7,498 nucleotides of DNA. Source: Deltaproteobacteria bacterium RIFCSPHIGHO2_12_FULL_43_9. GTDB lineage: Bacteria; Bdellovibrionota; O2-12-FULL-43-9. The stretch lies in the NCBI GenBank assembly GCA_001798265.1, contig MGRR01000020.1:1540-9037 (forward strand), written 5' to 3'. The notes under the pieces are model-generated. The model had not been told where the DNA came from and did not search any database. It was given only the letters and a program-made list of their open reading frames with translations. The first letter of the stretch is position 1, and each line of letters opens with the position of its first letter. Both the position numbers and the translations under genes were made by a program. Positions 1 to 6,362 of the stretch are shown here, piece by piece.

Positions 1-1
1 G

Positions 2-1126
2 AGTGAACCGGTTCTGGTGCTAAATGGCGATATGCCGCTTGTTACAGAGAAAACACTGAAGTCATTGATAGATTTTCACAAAGAAAGTAATCCGGATGCC
101 ACAATGGTTACGGTTTCCCTACAAGACCCCACAGGATATGGAAGAGTAATCAGGGGGCACTCAGGGAATATTACTGAAATTGTTGAAGAGGTTGAGGCAG
201 CAGGGAGGGTGCGGGATATTACAGAGGTTAATGCTGGATGTTATCTATTTGATCCAAAAATATTGAAAGAGTTACTGCATAAAATAAAACCTTCAAAAAA
301 GGGGGAGTTATATTTAACAGACCTGATTTCAGAGGTTGTTAAAAGTGGCAAAACAATAAAAACCTTTGCGGGAACAAACCCAAAGGAATTTTACGGGATG
401 AATTCAAGGAAACAGCATTCAGAACTTTGTAAAATAATGCAGCATCAAATTAATGATTCTTGGATGGATAGAGGGGTTAGCATTCTCTCCCCTGAAACAA
501 CGTGGATAGATCTGGATGTGAAAATCGGCCCAGATGTTCTTATCTCATCCAATGTTCATTTGGTTGGTAAAACCATAATTGGCACCGGGGTGGTTATTGA
601 ACCAAATTCAATAATCAGAAAATCAACAATTGAGGATGGCTGTTGGATAAAAGCCGGCAGTTATATAGAGGAGAGCTTAATTAAGAAGAATGCGCATGTT
701 GGCCCATATGCCAGAATCAGGCCTGAATCAAAGATTGGGGTTGGTTCAAGGGTTGGAAACTTTGTTGAACTGAAGAAGACAATCCTTGGGGATGGTAGCA
801 AGGCAAATCATCTGAGTTATATAGGTGATGCCACAATAGGAAAAGAGTCTAATATAGGTGCCGGTGTTATTACCTGCAATTATGATGGTGGATTAAAATA
901 TCAGGGTAAGGCTAAAACAATCGTTGGCAATCATGCGTTTATTGGTAGTGACGTGCAATTAATCGCACCGATAAAAATTTCTGATCATGCGTACGTTGCT
1001 TCCGGGTCCAGTATTACTACAGATGTTCCTCCTTACGCACTGGCCATTTCGAGAGCAAGGCAGGAGAATAAAAAGAATTTTATTAGGAAACTGCAGAAGA
1101 GAAAGCAGAGAGAAAATGCAAAATAG
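2..1126 (+). CDS. glmU: GlmU, bifunctional N-acetylglucosamine-1-phosphate uridyltransferase / glucosamine-1-phosphate acetyltransferase (5' partial)
   Basis: GlmU is cytoplasmic. It acetylates glucosamine-1-phosphate and then transfers UMP from UTP to give UDP-GlcNAc for peptidoglycan and LPS. The frame is open from base 2 to the TAG at 1124 and gives 374 residues. The first visible codons already lie inside the nucleotidyltransferase core, at the LNGDMPL motif (visible residues 7-13, matching LYGDVPL of E. coli), so about 90-95 N-terminal residues, including the GGxGTRM loop, lie outside the window. Any start inside the window, such as the GTG at 17, would be false. Further uridyltransferase signs are GYGRV (45-49) and GMNSRKQ. 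From about residue 160, hexapeptide repeats form the left-handed beta-helix. HLSYIGD (His 270 is the likely catalytic base), CNYDGG (292-297) and the AISRARQ tail mark the acetyltransferase. A basic tail ends the protein. glmS follows after 25 bp. The identification is secure. Confidence 0.97.
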   Translation, partial: SEPVLVLNGDMPLVTEKTLKSLIDFHKESNPDATMVTVSLQDPTGYGRVIRGHSGNITEIVEEVEAAGRVRDITEVNAGCYLFDPKILKELLHKIKPSKKGELYLTDLISEVVKSGKTIKTFAGTNPKEFYGMNSRKQHSELCKIMQHQINDSWMDRGVSILSPETTWIDLDVKIGPDVLISSNVHLVGKTIIGTGVVIEPNSIIRKSTIEDGCWIKAGSYIEESLIKKNAHVGPYARIRPESKIGVGSRVGNFVELKKTILGDGSKANHLSYIGDATIGKESNIGAGVITCNYDGGLKYQGKAKTIVGNHAFIGSDVQLIAPIKISDHAYVASGSSITTDVPPYALAISRARQENKKNFIRKLQKRKQRENAK

Positions 1127-1151
1127 GCACATGCCAAAAAAGAGAAGATAG

Positions 1152-2981
1152 ATGTGCGGTATTGTCGGATACATTGGACCAAGGGAGCCGGAAGGCGTTC
1201 TGCTCGAGGGCTTAAAAAGGCTTGAATACAGGGGATACGATTCTGCCGGTGTCGCGATTTTTAATAAAGGGAAGGTTGAGATTGTAAGGGCTGTCGGGAA
1301 GTTGACCCAACTTGAAAAGGCGCTAAAGGGGAAGAGGTTTAGTGGTCCGATTGGTATTGGTCATACGCGCTGGGCTACACATGGTAAATCCACATTAGAG
1401 AACGCGCATCCCCATACCGCAGGAAAGGTAAAGATTGTTCATAATGGCATTATAGAGAATTACATTGAGTTAAAAGATGATTTGATTTCCAAGGGGCATA
1501 AATTTCTTTCGGAAACCGACACAGAGGTAATAGTTCATTTAATAGACGAGGAATTAAAGAGAGGCGATAACAGGGGTGAGGCAATTCGCCGGGCTATGCT
1601 TCGTTTAAAGGGGGCTTACGCGTTGGGGGTGATTTTTGATGATGATGAAAAACACCTTTATGCGATAAGAAATGGAGCCCCTTTGATTGTTGGTGTTGGA
1701 GAGCATGAACATTTTATCGCTTCGGACATTCCCGCGATTCTTAATTACACCAACAAGGTCATTCCACTGCGTGATGAAGAGATTGCAATCTGCACACAAG
1801 AAGAGTGTTCAATCATGGATTTTAAGAACGGAAATGTTCCAAGGACTCCCCAGAAAATTGAATGGGATGCGGAGATGGTTGAGAAGGGTGGATATCCGCA
1901 CTACATGCTAAAGGAGATTCATGAACAGCCGAGGGTAATAATGGAGACCATCGACAAATATATCGACAAGGACAGGATGGTGCCATCATTTGATGATTTA
2001 AAAATCCCGGTTTCAACACTCAAAGATATTGAACGAATCGAGATCGTCGCCTGTGGCACATCCTATTACGCGGGTCTCGTGGCTGAATATTACTTTGAGG
2101 AGTTTGCAAGAATTCCCACTGAGGTGCAGCTTGCTTCTGAATATCGTTATCGCCATCCGGTTGCGAACAAGAGAACCCTGATTATTGCTGTTAGCCAGTC
2201 CGGAGAAACAGCCGATACACTTGGCGCGGTAAGAATGGGAAGAGAACTTGGCGCGACCGTGCTTGCTTTAAGTAATGTCAGGGAGAGTACAATTCCAAGG
2301 GAATCCAGCGCCGCAATTTATACCGAGGCTGGACTGGAAATAGGGGTTGCATCGACAAAGGCTTTTACCACCCAGATCTCCACACTTTTTATTTTAGCAC
2401 TGCATATTGCGTTAATTAAAAAAACCATGACAAAAGAGGCTGTTTCGGAAGCGATTCATGAATTAACAGCGCTTCCATGGCTGGTGGAGCAGTCCTTAAA
2501 GAGGGAGACATTAATAAAGCAGTTGGCGGAAAAATTTTATAACTATCGTGCATTTTTTTATATAGGCAGACAACTTTTATATCCTGTCGCGCTTGAAGGT
2601 GCCCTGAAACTAAAAGAGATTTCTTATATTAGCGCGGAGGGCTACGCCGCGGGGGAAATGAAACACGGACCAATAGCACTTGTAGACCAGGAACTGCCTG
2701 TTGTTTGTCTGGTCACCCCGGGTCCTATCTATGATAAGGTGATGAGTAACGTAGAAGAGATCCAGGCCCGGGATGGAATTATATTAGGAATTGGAGAAGC
2801 CGGAGACTCCAGACTCAAAAAAATATCAAGAGAATTTATTCCCATGCCTAAGGCGCCATATCATTTAACGCCATTGGTTTACACCATTCCAATGCAGCTG
2901 TTGGCCTATTTTATCGCTGTAAAAAAAGGAACCGATATTGATCAACCCAAAAACCTCGCAAAAAGTGTAACGGTTGAATAG
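1152..2981 (+). CDS. glmS: GlmS, glutamine--fructose-6-phosphate aminotransferase (isomerizing)
   Basis: GlmS converts fructose-6-phosphate and glutamine to glucosamine-6-phosphate and glutamate, the first committed step towards UDP-GlcNAc, in the cytoplasm. The protein is 609 residues, the same length as the E. coli enzyme. The ATG is fixed by the N-terminal nucleophile: Cys2 in MCGIVGYIG must be exposed by Met removal. The glutaminase domain shows HTRWATHG (71-78), HNG (97-99) and ETDTE (121-125). Two SIS domains follow, with ACGTSYYAG (Cys301), SQSGET (348-353), GVASTKAFTTQ, and EGALKLKEISY from residue 482. The C-terminus QPKNLAKSVTVE is canonical and carries the lysine that binds the sugar. 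A weak Shine-Dalgarno AGAGAAG (1141-1147) precedes the start. The gap to glmU is only 25 bp, so the two are probably co-transcribed and there is no room for a glmS ribozyme. No oddities in key residues. Confidence 0.98.
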   Translation: MCGIVGYIGPREPEGVLLEGLKRLEYRGYDSAGVAIFNKGKVEIVRAVGKLTQLEKALKGKRFSGPIGIGHTRWATHGKSTLENAHPHTAGKVKIVHNGIIENYIELKDDLISKGHKFLSETDTEVIVHLIDEELKRGDNRGEAIRRAMLRLKGAYALGVIFDDDEKHLYAIRNGAPLIVGVGEHEHFIASDIPAILNYTNKVIPLRDEEIAICTQEECSIMDFKNGNVPRTPQKIEWDAEMVEKGGYPHYMLKEIHEQPRVIMETIDKYIDKDRMVPSFDDLKIPVSTLKDIERIEIVACGTSYYAGLVAEYYFEEFARIPTEVQLASEYRYRHPVANKRTLIIAVSQSGETADTLGAVRMGRELGATVLALSNVRESTIPRESSAAIYTEAGLEIGVASTKAFTTQISTLFILALHIALIKKTMTKEAVSEAIHELTALPWLVEQSLKRETLIKQLAEKFYNYRAFFYIGRQLLYPVALEGALKLKEISYISAEGYAAGEMKHGPIALVDQELPVVCLVTPGPIYDKVMSNVEEIQARDGIILGIGEAGDSRLKKISREFIPMPKAPYHLTPLVYTIPMQLLAYFIAVKKGTDIDQPKNLAKSVTVE

Positions 2982-2995
2982 TGTGGCGTCATATC

Positions 2996-3110
2996 GAGAT
3001 TGCTTCGCTTCGCTCGCAATGACGTTTTCGTCATCCCGAGCGAACCCGTCATCCCGAGCGTACCCGTCATCCCGAGCGTACCCGTCATCCCGAGCGAAGC
3101 GAGGGATCTC
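2996..3110. repeat. 115-bp palindromic repeat array between glmS and the helicase gene
   Basis: The array fills most of the 145-bp gap. Its left end is a full unit in minus orientation (2996-3024, starting GAGATTGCTTCGC), then a 4-nt TTTT loop. Three truncated 18-bp plus units follow (3029-3046, 3047-3064, 3065-3082; consensus CGTCATCCCGAGCGWACC), and a full plus unit ends the array (3083-3110, CGTCATCCCGAGCG through GGGATCTC). The outer ends GAGAT and ATCTC form an inverted repeat, with orientation order - + + + +. Each full unit contains its own hairpin (ATTGC/GCAAT or ATCCC/GGGAT). No transposase gene is nearby, so the array is a non-autonomous, MITE- or REP-like element. Only 14 bp separate it from the glmS stop and 16 bp from the helicase ATG. 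I see no promoter in it; it could act on mRNA stability or attenuation. Confidence 0.9.
3009..3044 (+). other. Hairpin at the head-to-head junction of the intergenic array
   Basis: TTCGCTCG pairs with CGAGCGAA and ATGACG with CGTCAT, separated by a 2x2 mismatch and closed by a TTTT loop (3025-3028). This is the most stable local fold in the glmS-helicase gap. There is no T-tract after the stem, so a classical intrinsic terminator is not supported. Pausing or mRNA-end protection remains possible. Confidence 0.6.
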
Positions 3111-3126
3111 AAAATTGGTCTAATGT

Positions 3127-5511
3127 ATGCAGCACAACGATAATATTCTAGAAAATTTAAACCCTATGCAACTGGAGGCCGTAACACATTTTCGTGGTCC
3201 CCTCATGGTTGTGGCAGGCGCGGGAAGCGGGAAAACCCGGGTATTAACTAATCGCATCGCTTATCTAATTCAAAACCACAAGATAAAACCGGAAGAAATA
3301 TTCGCAGTTACTTTTACAAACAAAGCGGCAAGGGAAATGCAGGAAAGGGTTACAAAGACCCTAGGAGGAAGCACAAAAGGGCTCTGGGTTACAACATTTC
3401 ATTCGGCTGGAGTGAAGATATTGAGAAACGAGATTGAACGACTGGGTTATAGAAAAGATTTTGTGATCTATGATCAGCAGGACCACCTCTCTTTAATTAA
3501 ACAGGTGATTCGTGCATTAAATATTAATGAAAAGGCATTTACGCCGCAGTTTTTTTCATCCCGCATTCAGTTTGCAAAGACCGAAGGAGTACTCCCATTG
3601 AATTTTAAGGGTGACAAGAGGGAACCACTCAATGAATTAATCAAAAAGGTCTATTCACATTATCAGCAGGAGCTTTTTAGAAACAACGCCGTTGATTTTT
3701 CGGATTTGTTACTCCTGCCCGTAAAACTGTTTGAAGATTTTCCGGAAGTACTGGCACTCTATCAGGGGAGATTCCCGTTTGTAATGGTAGATGAATATCA
3801 GGATACAAATCATATTCAGTACAGGATGCTTTATGCTTTGGCGCATAAACATCAAAACTTATGTGTCGTAGGGGATGAGGATCAGTCCATTTATAGCTGG
3901 CGTGGTGCGGATATTACAAACATACTCTCTTTTGAGCGGGATTTCCCTGGTACGAAGATCATAAAGTTGGAGCAGAATTACAGGAGCACCAAGACAATAA
4001 TAGAAGCTGCCAGCGTGTTGATTGGTTCAAATAGCCAGAGAAAGCCCAAGAAATTATGGACAGACAATCCAGCCGGAGAATTGATATCGTTAAATATATT
4101 AAATGATGAATATGGAGAGGCACGATTTGTAATTAGGGAGATCCTTCGCTTCGCTCAGGATGACGTAAGGCGCGGGGATGACGTAAGGCGCGGGGATGAC
4201 GTAAGGCGTCATTGCGAGCTCCCTGTCATCCCCGTGAAAGCGGGGATCCAGATTCCCGCTTTCGCGGGAATGACATTACGTCATTGCGAGCCTCCCCGTC
4301 ATTGCGAGCCTCCCCGTCATTGCGAGCGAAGCGAAGCAATCTCCATTAAAGACTGTGCCATATTTTACAGAACTCACGCGCAATCAAGAATTTTCGAGGA
4401 TGAATTACGAAGGCATGGAATACCATATAGGATCTATGGGGGTTTGCGATTCTACGATCGCGCGGAGATAAAGAATATCCTTGCCTACCTAAAGTTTTTG
4501 TCAAATCCAAATGATTCAGTTTCTCTTTTAAGAATCATCAATGTTCCGGCCAGGGGAATAGGAAAAACCACAATCGAAAAACTAGTTAAATTTTCTCAGG
4601 AGAAAGATCTCTCTGTCTGGGGTGCGTTGGAGAAATGTGACGATATATCTTCGGCCACCGCCAAAAAGGTCAAAGGTTTTATAAATTTCGCCAAAAAACT
4701 CATACTTGAAATGGGGCATATCAGGCTTGATGAGCTCTACCTGAGGTTGATTGATGAAATTGGATATGTTCGCAATTTGAAATTAGAGGGGACCGTTGAA
4801 TCACTCTCTAGGATTGAAAACCTGGAGGAATTTTTTGAGGTAATACAGGAGTTTATTAAAAATTCGCCGATGGAGCGGGGGCCGACAATATCCGCTTTTC
4901 TTGAAGAGGTATCACTTGTAACAGACCTGGATAACTTTGACCCATCGACCCCTTGTATGAATCTGATGACGCTTCACTCTGCCAAGGGACTGGAATTTCC
5001 GGTTGTGTTCATGGTCGGACTTGAGGAGGGTCTGTTTCCACATCAGAGTGCGCAATACGATGATAATGAGCTAGAGGAGGAGCGACGTCTCTGCTATGTG
5101 GGTATGACACGTTCAAAGGAAAAGCTATACATATCTTACGCAAAGTTCAGGAATGTATATGGAGTGCGTCAGTATAATCCACATTCGAGATTCATTGATG
5201 AAATACCTGATTCATTCATTGAAAAAATGGATCATTCCACTGCGATTAAGCCAACCATTCCACTCTTTAGACGTATGCCTGTAAGCAACATGTTTTCGGG
5301 TGATGTTGATATAAATGCGGATATTATAGATTTAAAAGGTTCTTCCACTGGGCTTAAGGTAGGCCAGAGGGTTAGGCACCCTGCTTTTGGCATTGGAACA
5401 GTAAAGAGGCTTGAAGGAGAAGAAGAGCATGAAAAGGTAACTGTAAGCTTCCCAGCCTATGGCCAGAAGAGGTTTCTCTCCAGATTTGTAAATCTCGAGA
5501 AAATCACATAA
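3127..5511 (+). CDS. uvrD: UvrD/PcrA-family SF1A DNA helicase with an in-frame repeat-derived insertion
   Basis: This is an ATP-dependent 3'-5' DNA helicase of the UvrD/PcrA type, used in nucleotide excision or mismatch repair and in clearing replication and transcription conflicts. Length is 794 residues, against roughly 720-740 for the family. N-terminal LNPMQLEAV carries the Q motif. Then come Walker A AGAGSGKT (30-37), motif Ia TFTNKAAREM (62-71), motif II DEYQDTN (222-228), motif III GDEDQSIYSWRGA (249-261), motif IV EQNYRST (282-288), motif V TLHSAKGLEF (615-624) and motif VI EERRLCYVGMTR (651-662). The C-terminal GLKVGQRVRHPAFGIGTV (742-759) is the Tudor-like domain that contacts RNA polymerase in relatives. 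Residues 338-406 are encoded by a repeat array and match nothing in the family; without them the length is normal. The stop at 3121-3123 makes ATG 3127 the first possible start. No good Shine-Dalgarno precedes it. Whether it is PcrA or UvrD by name is a convention. Confidence 0.96.
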   Translation: MQHNDNILENLNPMQLEAVTHFRGPLMVVAGAGSGKTRVLTNRIAYLIQNHKIKPEEIFAVTFTNKAAREMQERVTKTLGGSTKGLWVTTFHSAGVKILRNEIERLGYRKDFVIYDQQDHLSLIKQVIRALNINEKAFTPQFFSSRIQFAKTEGVLPLNFKGDKREPLNELIKKVYSHYQQELFRNNAVDFSDLLLLPVKLFEDFPEVLALYQGRFPFVMVDEYQDTNHIQYRMLYALAHKHQNLCVVGDEDQSIYSWRGADITNILSFERDFPGTKIIKLEQNYRSTKTIIEAASVLIGSNSQRKPKKLWTDNPAGELISLNILNDEYGEARFVIREILRFAQDDVRRGDDVRRGDDVRRHCELPVIPVKAGIQIPAFAGMTLRHCEPPRHCEPPRHCERSEAISIKDCAIFYRTHAQSRIFEDELRRHGIPYRIYGGLRFYDRAEIKNILAYLKFLSNPNDSVSLLRIINVPARGIGKTTIEKLVKFSQEKDLSVWGALEKCDDISSATAKKVKGFINFAKKLILEMGHIRLDELYLRLIDEIGYVRNLKLEGTVESLSRIENLEEFFEVIQEFIKNSPMERGPTISAFLEEVSLVTDLDNFDPSTPCMNLMTLHSAKGLEFPVVFMVGLEEGLFPHQSAQYDDNELEEERRLCYVGMTRSKEKLYISYAKFRNVYGVRQYNPHSRFIDEIPDSFIEKMDHSTAIKPTIPLFRRMPVSNMFSGDVDINADIIDLKGSSTGLKVGQRVRHPAFGIGTVKRLEGEEEHEKVTVSFPAYGQKRFLSRFVNLEKIT
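4138..4343. repeat. 206-bp composite palindromic repeat array inside the helicase reading frame
   Basis: Units in order are: a full minus unit (4138-4165, beginning GAGATCCTTCGC); two minus 18-bp units (4166-4183, 4184-4201, TAAGGCGCGGGGATGACG); loop TAAGG; one plus 18-bp unit (4207-4224); a second-family plus/minus pair (4225-4274); loop ATTA; two plus 18-bp units (4279-4296, 4297-4314, CGTCATTGCGAGCCTCCC); and a full plus unit (4315-4343, ending GCAATCTC). The ends form an inverted repeat. The array is translated as helicase residues 338-406, with signature peptides DDVRRG, VIPVKAGIQ, RHCEPP and RHCERSEAIS. The frame is open throughout. Its length is 68 codons plus 2 nt, so one or more host bases must have been gained or lost at the edges to keep frame. 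No clean target-site duplication is visible. Confidence 0.93.
4225..4274. repeat. 50-bp palindrome of a second repeat family, nested in the array
   Basis: Two 25-bp units stand tail to tail. The left is GTCATCCCCG followed by TGAAAGCGGGGATCC. The right, read on the minus strand, is GTCATTCCCG followed by CGAAAGCGGGAATCT. Each has its own stem (ATCCCC/GGGGAT and ATTCCCGC/GCGGGAAT) around a GAAA loop. It shares the GTCAT head with the flanking units but has a different core, so it is a related subfamily. Translated, it gives the VIPVKAGIQIPAFAGM stretch. Confidence 0.88.
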
Positions 5512-5520
5512 CTTATTGCC

Positions 5521-6348
5521 ATGCCTACAATCTTAAAGCATCTATTATTAATATTTTTGGTTACCTTTATGGTGACAGGATGTACAAAGAAGCCGCCTCA
5601 AAGTGACCCTGTTCAACCAACACCAGTGCAGCCCGTTCTGGAAGCTCCATCCCCACCCAAGAGTGAAGATAAATCAGAACCCCAAACCTCCGTGGAAAAG
5701 GCAATAGAAGAGGCAAAAAGGGAATTACCGATAGGTGTGCTTGAGCCTTTTATCAACAGGGTCCAGGGAAATTACGATCAGATGGAGGATCTTGAGGTCA
5801 CGGTTACACAAACCGTTAAAAAGCTTCTCAAGCCAAAGCCATCCATTTCAAAGGGTCTAATTAAAGTAATCAAACCGAACAAGATATTCTGGCTCACAAC
5901 CTCACCGGAGATATTAAAAACAGTCGCTGATGGAACCACGATTTGGATATACGATCCAGCCAACAAACAACTCTTTGTTCAGCCACAGGCGGAAAGTAAT
6001 AATCAGACCAAGATTGCCATGCTCTTTCTAAGCGGTAAGGGGAAGATCACTGATCAGTTTATTGTGGGTTCCAAACGTGGAAACCTCTATGAGTGGAAAC
6101 TGATTCCGAAGGATCCAATTTCCCAGGTAAGATCAATAGAAGCCAGCGTAAATAGAAATACAAATTGGTTTGATTCACTTACCATTGAATATACGTACGA
6201 TGAAAAAGTGGCATTACGATTTTCAGATTATAAGATAAATCAGGGTTTGGCTGCCAGGCACCAGATTACACCACTTGATCCCAATATTACCCCCGATTTC
6301 AGGTTACATGTGCCCCCCGATACAAAGATTGTAGAGTCCCCCAGGTAG
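5521..6348 (+). CDS. LolA-like outer-membrane lipoprotein carrier protein carrying a lipobox
   Basis: LolA carries lipoproteins through the periplasm from LolCDE to the outer membrane. The 275-residue product fits the LolA fold. A helix and first strand lie around 74-100 (FINRVQGNYDQMEDLEVTVT), then GLIKVIKPNKIFWL (about 112-125, like the family's basic Pro-x-x-x-W strand) and DGTTIWIYDP (137-146, the DGxxLWxYDP signature). Strands LYEWKLIPKDP and LRFSDYKINQGL follow, and the end PDFRLHVPPDTKIVE resembles the usual LolA C-terminus. The N-terminus is a type II signal: KHLLLIFLVTFMVTGC, with VTGC as the lipobox and Cys21 as the lipidation site. Residues 22-60 are a Pro/Glu/Lys-rich linker. Classical LolA is soluble, so the lipobox is unusual. 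The ATG at 5521 is required for the signal peptide. No Shine-Dalgarno is seen; the gene starts 9 bp after the helicase stop and may be translationally coupled. Confidence 0.85.
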   Translation: MPTILKHLLLIFLVTFMVTGCTKKPPQSDPVQPTPVQPVLEAPSPPKSEDKSEPQTSVEKAIEEAKRELPIGVLEPFINRVQGNYDQMEDLEVTVTQTVKKLLKPKPSISKGLIKVIKPNKIFWLTTSPEILKTVADGTTIWIYDPANKQLFVQPQAESNNQTKIAMLFLSGKGKITDQFIVGSKRGNLYEWKLIPKDPISQVRSIEASVNRNTNWFDSLTIEYTYDEKVALRFSDYKINQGLAARHQITPLDPNITPDFRLHVPPDTKIVESPR

Positions 6349-6362
6349 AAAATAAGAGTTTT

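Noticed and set aside
17..19. GTG at 17 as the glmU start
   Set aside because: The frame is open from base 2 and a protein starting here would lack the nucleotide-binding loop; the true start is upstream of the window.
1127..1151. glmS ribozyme or terminator in the glmU-glmS gap (GGCACATGCC followed by A-rich sequence)
   Set aside because: The 25-bp gap is far too short for a ribozyme, and a 4-bp stem without a T-tract is not a terminator.
3029..3110. CRISPR-like array in the intergenic repeats
   Set aside because: Units are 18 bp with no room for spacers of usual length, and the same units occur inside a gene with switched orientation. No cas gene is present.
4131..4349. ATTA on both sides of the helicase array as a target-site duplication
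   Set aside because: The two copies do not directly abut the array ends, and a 4-base match in AT-rich flanks is easily chance.
3127..5511. Helicase gene as a pseudogene broken by the repeat
   Set aside because: The frame is continuous across the repeat and every motif from Walker A to motif VI and the C-terminal domain is intact.
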